Assembly (NCBI GenBank): GCA_037501455.1
Contig: CM074860.1
Location: 43,596,501-43,660,500 of the forward strand
DNA length: 64,000 nucleotides
Source: Lantana camara
Taxonomy: Eukaryota; Streptophyta; Magnoliopsida; Lamiales; Verbenaceae
Direction of reading: 5' to 3'
Shown here: positions 12,062 through 24,373 of the stretch, piece by piece
Layout of the letters: the number at the start of each line of letters is the position of its first letter
Numbering within the stretch: position 1 is the stretch's first letter
Program-made: the position numbers and the translations under genes
The notes under the pieces: model-generated
What the model saw: the letters and a program-made list of their open reading frames with translations, nothing else
What the model was told of the DNA's origin: nothing
The model's database searches: none

Positions 12062-12150
12062 TCAAAGGAGGACGTTTCACTAGGACTTGATTCTCTCAGT
12101 TTCTACGCAAGTGTACTTGCTGAATTACTCTCACGGGATGACAACCTTGA
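12062..12150 (+). pseudogene. Conserved peptide remnant shared by elements B and E
   Basis: One frame reads EDVSLGLDSLSFYASVLAEL and continues LSRDD. Element E encodes a closely related peptide at about 41388-41469 on the minus strand. In about 28 codons I count six silent and about five replacement changes and no stops. I do not recognise the family. It may be a relic of a coding region carried by the common ancestor of B and E. Confidence 0.4.
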
Positions 12151-12857
12151 TCCTCTTATCGTAAATATCCGTCATGCTATCTTCTAAAGAAATAGAAGTG
12201 CTACTTTCGAGTTTCAAACGAAAGAGTTGGGATCTTTACTTCGGGAAGATGTTTTACTTTGATTACGGAGGTCGAGGAAATGGTAACACTTGTTCTCTCT
12301 GTTGGTTGAACAAGGACTTGCTTGAAACACAAAGCCGGTCCTTAAGCTTGAAGGTACAATTAATCCCTAACCAGAAAACCATGGTTATTTTCAATTCTAA
12401 AACCGGAAGGTGAATGTGAGAATCAGTGTGAGAAGGGGTACAACCGGGGGATTTGGGATTAAAACGGGTATGAAGATGTGGTGATTAATGATGATTTACG
12501 GATTATGTTAGAAAATAGCACAAGGGCAGAGATGGTTGTCAGGAATGGGAATATCGAACTGTAGTGGTACAAAGCGGGAAAATCTCAACTAGAAGAATCA
12601 AGGTTCAGTCGAGTTATTTCAATACCAGAACTTTGATCCCCGGTGAATGGTACACTTAATCATGCATATCACGTGCATCATTATTTTATCATTATCATTA
12701 TTTTGTTATTCTGTACATGACCTCTTGTTTGTTATTAATCGTTTATCATTAATTGTTATGTGAACAATTAGTTGCATAAATTATAATTTTTATTTGATCC
12801 TTATGTGCTAATTGTAACTATTTACCTAAGTGCTCGCCTGAATTTTATTCTGTGTGC

Positions 12858-12975
12858 GTGAGAGACGGGGATTCTCTCAGGGTTGTCAAGAGACGGGGCT
12901 CTCTTGTTACTTGCTCAAAAGACGGGGTTCTTTCGTTAATTTGTTTGAGTGGCGGGGCACTCTCACTATTTTAAT
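12858..12975 (+). repeat. GAGAGACGGGG...TCTCTC hairpin repeats (element B)
   Basis: Four units spaced about 28-34 bases apart carry GAGACGGGG followed by a C/T-rich complementary arm. They lie between the former coding region and the PPT. Arrays of the same type are in A, E and I but not in F. Confidence 0.82.
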
Positions 12976-13172
12976 TACTTGTCAACTTGGTTAGTGGAAG
13001 GGTAGATTTTCTTACAAGTGTTTAGGCTCCGGAAAGTTGAGGGTCGTGATTTCACATCTTGGCGGACCTTGTGGACTAAAGACCTCTTTCGAACTAATCC
13101 CTGACGGGGAGTAGCTAACCCGCGTGGGATGAACACGTAAGAGCCAATTAATTTCCAGGAATTCAGGACATG

Positions 13173-13208
13173 GAATCCGAGGACGGATTCTCTTAAGGGG
13201 GAGAGAGT
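13173..13208 (+). promoter_or_regulatory. Element B pre-PPT hairpin and polypurine tract
   Basis: GAATCCG, loop AGGA, CGGATTC forms a perfect seven-pair hairpin at 13173-13190. It is followed by the purine tract AAGGGGGAGAGAG ending at the 3' LTR. Confidence 0.88.
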
Positions 13209-15864
13209 TGTAACGCCCCAATTTTCAGATAGTCAGGTACGCTCGACACGTGTGGGTTTCGAGCGTTAGGATTTTATTCTATTAATTTCGTTTGATTAAT
13301 TTATACGTGTTATATTAATTTTATAAATTGTGTTCCAACATGAATACGTGGAAAGTATATGAAAATCCATTTATTTCGAGAATTCTTGTATGCATGGAAT
13401 TTAATTGCTACATGAATTAATTGTCCAATTTGAGTTAATTGCCAAATTGTCCTTAAATGCTTATTCATTTCAATTGAGGGACTAAATTGCATGAAATATT
13501 AAGGGACTAAATTGATCTCTTTCCAAACCTTTTATACTTAATTGTATAGCTTACAAACTTTAAAGGGTTTAATGGAAAATATTACATATTTCCCCAAAAT
13601 ATATCACGGTATAGCTTCTTCATGCTTCCATTTATTTCATCCTCATCAAATCATCATCTCTCCTTGCTCCTTCATCACCGAACCATTATCATCCAAGAAA
13701 GAAAGGAGATTTCATCATCTCTTGCTAAAATCTTTGAGGAATTGGAAGTCTTAGGCCATCATCTTCATCACATCTCCATCTTTTCTTCTCCTTCTTTCAT
13801 TCAAGGTAGAGATGAGTATATATATGATTTCTTGAAATTTATGTGTGAAGCTATGGTTATGATTTTGATGCAAAAGCTTGTCTATATGATGTTGGAAGCA
13901 ATATTTGAGCTTTAGGCTTGAATTTCTTGTGCAAATCTTGAGAATTATGGGATATTATGATGAGTTTGTATATATGCTCAAGTTGGTGATTATGATGATT
14001 AAAGCTTGGGTTATGTGTTTATATTGAGTATTATTGCCTCTTAAGCATATATGTATGTTACCTTCTATGAATTATAGCATTGAGAATTGAATTATGAGTG
14101 TTTGATGCATGTTGGGTTAAGGTTCGTGTTCCCCTGTTTCGTCCCCTGTTCTTCTGCATCTTCTGTGAAACGGGAACGACCCTTCCCGTTCCCTTTGTAA
14201 TTGGGGAACGGCCGTTCCCATAGTTTAAATAATTATGCAGGCGGCGAGGAGGGGAACGACCGTTCCCACTTTATCTCACAGACAGGAACGGCCGTTCCCA
14301 TCTTCGGGGAGCACTTCGGGACTGGGGAACGACCCTTCCCATTTTGTACTAAAGCTTGGAACGGCCGTTCCCAAGCCACTGGAAGTGCAGAAAGTTTCTG
14401 CATAAAATTACATTTTTAGCCCCTCGTTCCAATGGCTTATTTGACCCCAAATTGCTATTATATGATTGATTATATGTCGAAACAACATGTTATCATGTTA
14501 CATTGTGTATTGCTCGATGTCTCGCGTATGATCAAGCCGTGCGTCATTATATGGAATAATATGCTAGAATTGTGGTCTTATGCACGTACATTATTCCGTT
14601 TCTTGTCCAGTTATTCTCCAGGGCGGAGATTGTGGATCATGAGCACGTTCACACATTCACGAGTCGTGTGTCGCCTGTCAGGTGAGGTTTAATTTCTAGT
14701 TATATAGAACTTGTATAACCTTTACGTGATTTTTGGCCAAAGGTATTTATATTTATAATTTCATGAAATCACTTGTTATTTCAAGCATGTTAGTGTTCAC
14801 GAATCAAGCATGCCATGTTCATGAAAGCAACTACGTGCGTTCTCCTGGCCAGGCTCTCCTTAGTGAGGGTGCTGGGCTGGTCTTCGGGCTGGTGGTTGTC
14901 CGTCCAACCACAGGAAGAACAATACCCTATCGTGTACGTGTGTTCTCTTGGCTAGGTCCTCCTTAGTGAGGGCGTTGGGCTGGTCTTCGGGCTGGTGGTT
15001 GTCCGTCCAACCACAAGAAGAACAAAGCCTTATCGTGTACCTGTGTTCTCCTGGCCAGGTTCTCCTTAGCGAGGGCGCTGGGCTAGTCTTAGAGCTGGTG
15101 GTTGTCCGTCCAACCACAGGAGGAACAAACCCTATCTGGTTACAAGCAAGCCACATATTGATTGCATGATCTCCATTCCGTGAACGTGTTATATGGTTAC
15201 ACTATTGCATGATTGCACGATAAATAAATTGCATGATCACATAATAATTAACAAGCAAGCAAGCATGTTCATCGATTGCATGAAAGAACAAGTATTTAAT
15301 AGTGATAGTTGTATTCTCGGGCGAAGCTGTACTATTCTTGAACTTGTATATTTACCTTTTATAAACCTTTACCCGAGAATATAACTTGCATGTTATCTGC
15401 GCTAATATATATGTAAACCCCTCACTCGGTCTTCACAGACTGACACCTCCACCTTTCAGGTATTGCATGTGCGTGCTAGGCGGGAAGTGAGTCGAGTCCA
15501 GTTGTTAGAATTGAGTCAAACACGGTGTATTTATTTGATTGTTTATTATTGATCGAGAGAATCATGTTTACGGTTATATGTTATTTATTTATTTTAGGAG
15601 ATGATAATGTATTGATATGTAAGCTAGAATATAGTTTGTTTGGAGGATGAGAAATGTCATGATTGGATAAATAGAAATAGTTGATAATGTCATGTTTATG
15701 CTTCCGCTTTATTATGTCGCACGTTCGAGTATCCCGCCTAGCTTGTCGTGTATTGCATTGTCACCCGTTTGCTATAGGTTGGTTCATGTGCGGATTGGCC
15801 ATTTCGTATATGGATTGACCTATAGTGCGGGGGTGTGGTACCTCCACGTGTCCGGGGTACTACA
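13209..15864 (+). repeat. Element B 3' LTR
   Basis: This copy of the 5' LTR shares its starts and ends and includes the palindrome array at 14169-14373 and the 103-bp repeats. It is shorter by 17 bases near 15733, where one of two direct repeats was lost. It ends GGGGTACTACA before the right target duplication ACGCA. Confidence 0.93.
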
Positions 15865-15869
15865 ACGCA

Positions 15870-18181
15870 GATCCCACGCGATGGAATTTAAGCCCGTAAG
15901 CACCCATCCACGCAGAACGCACGCAAGGTCATAAACATATCATATCCAACACATACGTATTTATAGTAAGGTGTACTCGCATTCAAGGGTAGAAATCAGC
16001 ATGTAAAGGCCATAGGTCGCATAACTATACAAAATCCTAAACCTTAACTTGTAGTAGTAGAGTCTGAGAGTGTGAAGGGCCAAACATTCTAAACTTCGGG
16101 CTCACCGGCACCACCAAACTCTGTGACAAGACATACGAAGGTCCAAACTTAGACTCTACATGAACCAAGTAAGACGCACGGCGTACCAAGAGATGTATGA
16201 TATGGAAAATGGAATGAAGTGTTCACATAGGTCACATAGCATAACATAGGATAAGCGTTCATACGAAATTATTTAATTAAAATGAAGTATTAAAGTTTAG
16301 AACGTAAATTAAAGTCATATTATTAATATTTAAAATAATGCATTTGATTATTAAAATAATAATAAATAATAAAAAGAAGAAGATCGAGATTCACATAAAT
16401 CATTCGATCAAATGAAGTATTATGATCTAAAAGTGCAAAGAAACGGCATACTGTAGAAATTGGACATTTATATTTAAATTCATGTGAGACAAATTTCCAA
16501 TCAAAATCATCACATAATTCACGTAGCATACACAAGAATTGATGCATCTTAATTTTAGGTAGTAGCATGCTTTAACAAATTAAATCTAAGAATTTCATCA
16601 TCCAAATTAATGAAAAGGAAGCAAGTGGTCACGTGGGGGTTGGGGATAATTGTACTTCCATGCACAAGCTAATGCCAACACAAAAGATCTCTGCATAAAA
16701 TTTCAAGGTTGCTTTAATGTTACCCAAATCCCAACTCCAAGCAACAATTGTCACGGTTTTCAAGGCTAATCTCACGCAGCAAAAGGATCAAATTAAAATG
16801 AGAAGTTAAGTCATCTCTTTTGGTGTGTCCCACATTAATTGATGGCATGTACTAACAATTAAAATCTTGGAAAGTCAATTCTAATTCAAAGAAATGGAGG
16901 AGTTGTTTTGGATAGACCCAGGTGTTCACACTACCAAATTCTCAAATCAAACAATTATTACAATCCTATTACTTAGACCCACTAGCGTTAAATCAAACTT
17001 TTATTAATCAATATCATTCTGTCTCATAGAAACATTTTATTAAAAAGGATCATGATGTCGGCAACAACTGAGCAACATATTGACTTTTAATTTCCAACTT
17101 TTGTTAATATACATACCACAATGTGAAACTTACACCAGCCAAGTTTAAATAAATCCAAGCAAATCATCACGGTACCCAAGGCACACTCACGCAGCAAAAT
17201 GGTTTTCAACTTTAGTACACCTATCTAACATTATTTTAATCCAAAACACAAGAACTGAAGGTTTGAAATTGTATCATTTCGTCCAGATCTCCAAATTCCA
17301 TTTCTATGTAATCATCACGGTACCCAAGTGTAAACAATACAGAATGGCATAATTTGAGAATCATGTTTTTCCTTTAACATTTCATGTCCAACGCAAGCAG
17401 CTGCTCTCGATTTCAGTAAGAAAAGCGCACGAACAGGAATAATTTCTAGCCTAAATTAATTAGTTAATATATATACCCTCAAGCTTGCTCAAGTAATTCA
17501 AGCTCATCATTCAAGTTCATACCAACAAATTTCATGCTCCAATCCAAGAATAGAAATGAAATACTCATTAAAAGAGATCCAAAGCTTACCTTGTCTTGTG
17601 AAGGAGTGAGAATCAACGAATATGGGCACAAAGAATGAAAGATGGTTCAAGTCTTGATCTTTTCTTGAAATTTCTCCATGAATCTCTTGGAAGCTAACTT
17701 GTGTGGTTTGAAATGAAATGAAAAGGGGATAAAGCTATTTATATGGTGGCTAATAGTTTTAGGTCAAGGTTAGGGTTTCCTAAATAAAATGTGGGACTAA
17801 AGGCTTGAATAGGATTTGGGCTCAAATAAATGACCTTCGGCCCAATAAGTCACAATTAAAAGGTTTAAAGTCTAAATGGTTTCCGAAAAATATAAAATAA
17901 ATTCCGTTGGACCCGAATCACCGATTCAAGTCCAATGGTGGTGTTGGAATTCAAATTCGAATTCCCGAGCCCATATTGGTCCCGAATGACCCGAACTCAC
18001 CTAATTCAAGTTAGACCCAAAACACACAAATAGGTGCAAGTCCTATTTAAATCTAAATTCCAACAATTAATTTAAATTCATCCAAGTTCTATTCCCAAGT
18101 TGTCATGCAAGAATTCATATTTTACCATTTTAGGTTTTTAGTCAATTAAGTCACATTTTCAATCAAAGTTGGAATTAATCA
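15870..18181 (-). repeat. Element A 5' LTR, inner part after element B
   Basis: The sequence continues seamlessly from 7367 if B and one ACGCA are ignored, and follows the copy at about 1308-3620. It ends in AATCA at 18177-18181, where LTR C begins. The last ~87 bases present in the other copy are missing. Confidence 0.9.
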
Positions 18182-19678
18182 TGTAGCACCCCTTACACGT
18201 GGAGGTACCACACCCCCGCACTATAGGTCAATCCACATACGAAATGGCCAATCCGTACATGAACTAACCTATAGCGAACGGGTGACAATGCAATAACTCA
18301 ATAGGCTAGGCGGGAAAACTATCTCATGCAGCAAAATTAAAGCGGAAGCATAATTCAACAATATCCATTTAACTTATCATGATATTTTCTCAGTTTACCA
18401 AATAAAATATAATCTATCTTATCATATCAATACATTATCATCTCCAAATAAAACAATAATAATAACTAGTAACGTTAAACATAAATCCCTTGAACAATAA
18501 ATAAACTAGTAAATGAAATGCACCGTGCAAGACTCTACTACCCGGACCGGACTCGACACACTTCCCGCCTAGCGTGCACCTACAATACCTGAAAGGTGGA
18601 GGCGTCAGTCTGTGAAGACCGAGTGAGGGGTTTACATATATATTAGCGCAGATAACATGTAAGTTATATTCTCGGGTAAAGGTTTATAAAAGATAAATAT
18701 ATAAGTTCAAGAATAAAGTACCCTTCGCCCGAGAATACGACTATCAATATTAAATACTTGTTCTTTTCATGCAATCGATAAACATGCTTGCTTGCTTGTT
18801 AATCATTAGGTGACCACGCAATTCAATTATCGTGCAATCATGCATGTGTACTCAATTAGCACATTCATGGAATGGGAATCATGCAATCAATACATGGCTT
18901 GCTTGTAACACGATAGGGTTTTGTTCCTCCTGTGGTTGGACGGACAACCCCCAGCTCTAAGACTAGCCCAGCGCCCTCAGTACGGAGAACCTGACCAGGG
19001 GAACACAGGTACACGATAGGGCTTTGTTCTTCTTGTGATTGGACGGACAACCACCAGCCCGAAGACCAGCCCAGCGTCCTCACTAAGAAGGACCTGGCCA
19101 AGAGAACACACGTACACGATAGGGTATTGTTCTTCCTGTAGTTGGACGGACAACCACCAGCTCTAAGACTAGCCCAACGCCCTCACTAAGGAGGACCTGG
19201 CCAGGAGAACACACGTACTTGCTTTCATGAACATGGCATGCTTGATTTATGAACAATAACATACTTGAAATGATAAGTGATTTCATGAAATTATGACTAT
19301 AAATACCTTTGGCCCAAAAATCACGTAAAGGTTATACGGGTTCTATATAACTAGAAATTAAACCTCACCTGACAGGCGACACACGACTCGTGAATGCGTG
19401 AACGTGCTCATGCTCGACAATCTCCGCCGCCCTAGAGAATAACTGGACAAGAAACGGGACAATGTACGTACATGAGACCATAATTCAAGACTATTACTCC
19501 ATATAAGACGCACGACATGATCATATACGAGACATCGAGCAATACACAATGTGGCATGTAAATATCACGTTTTGGCACGTAATCATTCATATAATAACAA
19601 TTTGGGGTCAAATAACCCCGTTGGAACGACGTCCCAAAATCCCATTTTTATGCAGAAAGTTTCTGCACTACCAGAGAG

Positions 19679-19882
19679 CTGGGAACGGCCATTCCATGTT
19701 TCAGTTCAAAGTGGGAATGGCCGTTCCCGACGTCGGGCTCCCCGAAGATGGGAACGGCCGTTCCCGTCGGTGAGACAAAGTGGGAACGGGCGTTCCCATC
19801 CTCGCCGCCTGACACATTGTTCAAACAATGGGAATGGTCGTTCCCCATTTACAAAGGGAACGGGAAGGGTCGTTCCCGTTAC
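19679..19882 (-). repeat. GGGAACGGCCGTTCCC palindrome array in LTR C
   Basis: Five to six copies with arms GGGAA/TTCCC lie at the position equivalent to the array of element B. Confidence 0.85.
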
Positions 19883-20695
19883 GCAGACAGTCCAGAAACA
19901 GGGGAGAAGAATAGAGGATGCATGAACCACCACCAAAGCTCAAAAAAACTCACATACTCAATCCCAAACATTGTTATTCATGAAAGGAAATAAGTATACA
20001 TGCTTTAGGCACAATAAAACACAATATAACAAAACCACAAAAATCACACAGACTAAACTCAAAGCTTATCTTTCAAAGCCACATGTCGCTTACACACACA
20101 CACACTTACACAAGGGTAAACTTTTCAAACGAAAGCAAAATAGCTTACATATTTATACAAAACGTTTTCCAATTCTTATAACAAATTGGAGAAATCCCAC
20201 AACATATGTATCATACACTTATTTACCATATATTATACGTATTCGCATGCGAGGCCTCAAATCAAATAGGGTTATAGGTCGAATAACTAAAAGAACAAAA
20301 ACCTCACCTTGTCAACGAACGAAGTGGAGACAAAAAGGGGAAGCCGGACACCTACGGAGCAAGCTCGTCCTCTACAGGAAGATCCTCAGAACAAGACAAA
20401 CAACATGGAACTCTTAGACTCAATATGAACCACATTAACGCTCGGTACATGCATATGTATGATTATGATGTAAATGATATGAGATGAATCCACATTTATG
20501 CCATTTACGAGCAAATATTGTACATTGGAGCATATATCACAAACGAGGACGTAAATCAAGTCACAAATTCATAACATAAGGCTTAACACATAATATAACA
20601 TGTTAGTCATGCATACACATAAAAAACGGGGCAAGAAAGAATCAACAAGAAGCAACGAAAAGGCGAAAGAAATCTCCCCGGATGCCACCCTGTTG

Positions 20696-20791
20696 GACAC
20701 GGCCGTGTCCGGCGAATTAATTCGAAAAAATTTTTTTCGAGACCTCAACACGGCCGTGTCCATTTTCCTTTGTAATCTGACACGACCGTGT
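20696..20791 (-). repeat. GACACGGCCGTGTC palindrome array in LTR C
   Basis: Three palindromes (20698-20711, about 20748 and about 20778) share the CACGGCCGTG core. It is the same motif as in LTR H at 43436-43650. Confidence 0.85.
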
Positions 20792-22008
20792 CAGGCGTTC
20801 GGCCTAGAAAAATTTTTGGCGAAGAAACTCCGAAAATGAATGCCAAAACAGGGGATTTCGGTTGGGGGCACTTAAGAGTCTCTTAGGCCATTCAAAACAC
20901 ATATATGAAGCTTCAAGAGGACACCAATTCATCAACATTTCATGCCCAAGAAGTTGCAATAACTTCAGCAACAAAAAATGCAAGCAAACAAGACAAGAAT
21001 GAGAAGAAATGCATCAAGTTATATCATCCAATCCTCAAGCTTCATTAATGGAAAATTAATCATACCTCAACAACAATGAAAGGAGATGCAATAAATACCA
21101 AGAATTATGTCTTAGAAGTCATACATCATCACCAAATCTCAATGAAACAAGAATGGAACAAGAATCAAGAAATTCTCCCAACACATACTATTCACATGCT
21201 TGCCATAACTCATGAATCAACCAAGGAATTCAGCTCAAGATCACATAAAAGAGAGAAGAGAGAGTGTAGATTACAACCATGAACTTACCTTTGAAATTTG
21301 AGAAGCTATGGTGAAGATTTGAGCTCAAAAGTCACAAAATGGCCAAAGGGGTTTCCTTCTCTTCTTTTCCCTTGCTTGCTGATCGTTTCATTGTGGAAGG
21401 GAGAGAATGGATCGGTATTTTGGGGTTTAAGGGCTGAAATGGGTAGTTAACTCAAGTATAACTCATGGTTAAGGGTTGGTTAGGGTTTAAGTCGGGTCCA
21501 CAAAGCTAGATTAGGTCAAAAGATAATGCTTAGGCGAAAAGGTTTCGTTACAGTTGAAATTCGAAGGTCTTAGTGAACTTAGAAAAATGTGAGGCTTGTC
21601 CCATTGAACTTAAATAGTCAAAACAAGTTCAACGGAGGTGACAAAATTCGAATCCGAATTCCCGAGCTGAAAATACGCGTCCCCGTAACCCAAGGAGAAC
21701 TAAATGCTCTTTAGCCTCCTTTAGGTCCCGTCTCCAAAACGAACCCAAAAAGGCAATCAAAACAAATACCAAAACATATAACGAGCATATAATCGAGTCC
21801 ATAAAGCATATAATTAACACATATCACGAACTCACGAATATCAGAATTAAATTCGACTCCAAAACGAACAAAATACTAAACAAGAAAGTTAAACGTTTAA
21901 ACACTTAACTCCACATTAGCAATTAAATATCACGTAATCACATAAGAGAATTAATTAAATAGTGCACAATATAGGTTACCTGAGAGTCTGATCAGTCGGG
22001 TTGTTACA

Positions 22009-22283
22009 GAACGGGTGACAATAAAAATAAAATGACCGGCTAGGCGGGACTAACTCACATAGCAATAGAAATAAAGCGGAATCATAACCTGTTCAATAAC
22101 AAACATCACTACTAGCATGCTATAACATTGATCATTTTCCAAGAAACTCGTATACTAGTTCACATATCAATACATTATCATCTCCTAAAATACATAACAA
22201 ATAACATTAAGCATAATTCCTTTGGAACAATTAATCAACAACTAAATAAAATGCACCGTGCTTGACTCAACTACAAGGACTGG
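22009..22283 (-). repeat. Element E 3' LTR, outer fragment
   Basis: It starts GAACGGGTGACAAT, which corresponds to position 95 of the C/B-type LTR end, so about 94 outer bases are missing. It ends with ACTGG at 22279-22283, the left target duplication of element F. Confidence 0.78.
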
Positions 22284-23227
22284 TGTAACGCCCCAGCTTT
22301 CGGCAATTCAGGTATGAACGACACGTGTGCGTTTGAGAGTTGTAATTTAATTATTAATTGTCCATTTCTCTAATTTGCCATAGCATAACATAATTTTATA
22401 AAATTGTATTCTTGTTATTTTATTGAAAATTCATATCATATCATATTTTTCAAAATTATCGAATGTGATTGCAATGTGAAATATTTTCTCGAACGTGATT
22501 TATTTTCTCTATGTCCTTAATTGTTCATTTTCTTGCATATGGGATCTAATTGAATTGGACCTATTTGATTATTTAAAAGGGGATTTGGACTCAATTGCTT
22601 AACTTATCTTTTCAAGGGATTTAATTGCAAAATTGGCCAATTCTTTTCTCTTCTTGGGAGCATATCACGTACCATTTGCTTCCTTCTTCATACACCCAAT
22701 ATCATTCTTGCTTCATTTGCTTCCCATTTCAACCGAACCAAAAACCCTTGATTGGAGTTGGGAGATTTCATCACTTGAGCATCAATTTGTGTGGGATTTG
22801 CGATATTTGGAACTTCATCAACATCATTTCATCATCTTAGCTTTCATCTCTTCCATTTGAGGTAAATATGGAGATTGAATGATTTTATTGAAATTATAGG
22901 TTATCTAGGGCTTTGTTGTGCATTGAATGAAGTGTGTATTGGTTGTTGGAAAATTTATTGTGGTCATTAAGCATGAGTTTGAGGCATATATCTTGTGATT
23001 TATGGACTTGAAGCATGTTGGAGTGAATGGGTTTCAAATGAGTAAATATTGATGATCTAACTTGGGATCATATGTTTTTATGAGTTATTGTTGATATATA
23101 TACATGCTAGCATATTTATTGTGTTTAATATTTGCATTGTAACTTGGTTTGAGCCTTTTTTGGGTGATTGTTGTTGTGGTTGCCATTGATGCTCTGTTTC
23201 TGCTCTGCATATTTTGCTCACGTATTC

Positions 23228-23457
23228 TGGGAACGGCCATTCCCAGCCCCAGTTCAAAACTGGAACGGCCGTTCCCATGATGCTGGGACTCAGGCCAGCG
23301 AGACTGCGAACGGCCGTTCCCACTTTGGCCTGTGAGCCGGAACGGCCCTTCCCAGCCGAATGCGTTTTATATTTGAAAAGCGCTGGCGCGCGTTTTCTGA
23401 GCCATGGGAACGGCCATTCCCATTTTCAAGGGAAGGCCGGAACGGCCGTTCCCATGG
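23228..23457 (+). repeat. GGGAACGGCCGTTCCC palindrome array (element F)
   Basis: Six copies occur (near 23229, 23262, 23309, 23338, 23405 and 23439), with changes confined mostly to the centre. The same array is at 32103-32331 in the 3' LTR. Confidence 0.9.
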
Positions 23458-24303
23458 CTCAGAAAGGGTGCGAAATTCACTGCATAAATTTAAAATTTCC
23501 GCGCCTCGTTCGGACGGCTTCTTTGACCCCTAATTGCTTTTATATGATTGATTACATGTTGAAACCAAATATTTTCATGGTACATTGCATTTTTCTCGTC
23601 GCTTCGTCACATTTTGCCGTTCGTCCTATTTGGTACATATTGAGTCGTGTTTCACGGACAATTGTCTTTCTTGCACAGACCAGCTTCCTGGTGACGAGGA
23701 GCAGGCCCCGTGAGCTGTCTCCTTGGATATTTTTGGGTCGTTCAGGTGAGGTTTAATTTTAGATACATAGGACCTGTACAACCCTATGTGATATCTTAAG
23801 CCAAAAACCTATATTTATATATATAGTTTTCAAATGAGATTGATTTTCAAATGTTTTATCGAAATATCGAAAGAATTGATTGATTGATTGATTGATTGGG
23901 CGAGTATTGCATTGCACTGTGGGCCCGAGGGTAGTGACTCGAGCCAACCGGGAAAGCATGGGCTGACGGGTAACTCGATAGCTATCCTCACCAAATTGGG
24001 ATGACCCCTGAACCCCCTAGGAGATTAGGGGAGGAAGGAGTTCCGGGCTTAGGGATTCATGTACCCTCTGCCCAGATTGATTGGATGGTGGGGCCTTGCA
24101 ATCCCACCATCACCCGGAGGAAGAAGGCGTTATTGAAACTGCTAATTGTGCACAATAATGAATTGCTTGATCACCTAATCACCTAATAATGGATTGATTG
24201 ATTGATTGATTGTACACAGTCGGTGTAAGGTTGGAGAATTGCCCCACTCGCCGGGCCACTATTGATTGAATTGAAATTGATTGAATTGAAATCGGAATAG
24301 TTG

Positions 24304-24373
24304 TAATCTCGGGCGATAGTATCTCATTTAACTATTAAATTGTATTGTTTTCCTAAATTATTACCCGAGGTTA
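24304..24373 (+). other. Inverted repeat with 50-nt spacer (element F)
   Basis: TAATCTCGGG at 24304-24313 pairs with CCCGAGGTTA at 24364-24373 (one G-T pair), with a 50-base spacer. The U5 hairpin CAGTC...GACTG follows at 24418-24434. Confidence 0.7.

Larger units (their letters stand above)
7368..15864 (+). mobile_element. Element B: complete non-autonomous LTR retrotransposon
   Basis: The element has two LTRs of 2673 and 2656 bp, flanked by the direct repeat ACGCA at 7363-7367 and 15865-15869. The PBS, pre-PPT hairpin and PPT are all in place. The 3.2-kb internal region encodes no recognisable gag or pol, so mobility would need proteins from elsewhere. The LTRs differ by a 17-bp deletion between short direct repeats near 9895 and a small number of substitutions, which suggests a fairly recent insertion. 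The internal 3' half is shared with element E. Confidence 0.92.
8..18181 (-). mobile_element. Element A: gag-only Ty3/gypsy element, split by element B
   Basis: This minus-strand LTR retrotransposon has its 3' LTR at 8-3705, an internal region at 3706-6062, and a 5' LTR starting at 6063. The 5' LTR is interrupted by element B at 7368-15864 and resumes at 15870. It stops at 18181, about 87 bases short of the end seen in the other copy, where LTR C begins. The internal region has a PPT beside the 3' LTR and a tRNA-Met-type PBS beside the 5' LTR. It encodes only a broken gag, with no reverse transcriptase or integrase. The Gag resembles that of element F, so A is probably a non-autonomous relative of the chromovirus group (inference). 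Confidence 0.88.
18182..22008 (-). mobile_element. LTR C: chimeric LTR of two families
   Basis: The block starts TGTAGCACCCC and ends GGTTGTTACA on the plus strand, so it has the ends of a minus-strand LTR. From 18182 to about 20090 it follows the element B LTR: U5 hairpin, 103-bp repeats, GGGAACGG palindromes. From about 20100 to 22008 it follows the H-type LTR and carries a second array with a different palindrome. The join lies near a short CA repeat at about 20092. The flanks AATCA and GAACG do not match, so it is not a clean solo LTR. Confidence 0.65.

Noticed and set aside
19551..19925. 124-residue frame in LTR C
   Set aside because: It is a by-product of GC-rich palindromes lacking stop codons. 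Frames are open on both strands at the same place.
18182..22008. LTR C as a simple solo LTR with target duplication
   Set aside because: The flanks AATCA and GAACG differ, and the two halves follow different families.
23214..23756. 180-residue open frame across the palindrome array and exon-like block of the element F LTR
   Set aside because: It is repeated only because the LTR is repeated, it has low-complexity peptide from the palindromes, and it does not match a protein family. The same holds for the frame at 32089-32631.
23871..23900. ATTG tetranucleotide repeats as telomere-like sequence
   Set aside because: The plant telomere unit is TTTAGGG. These are short microsatellites in element F LTRs that vary by one unit between copies.
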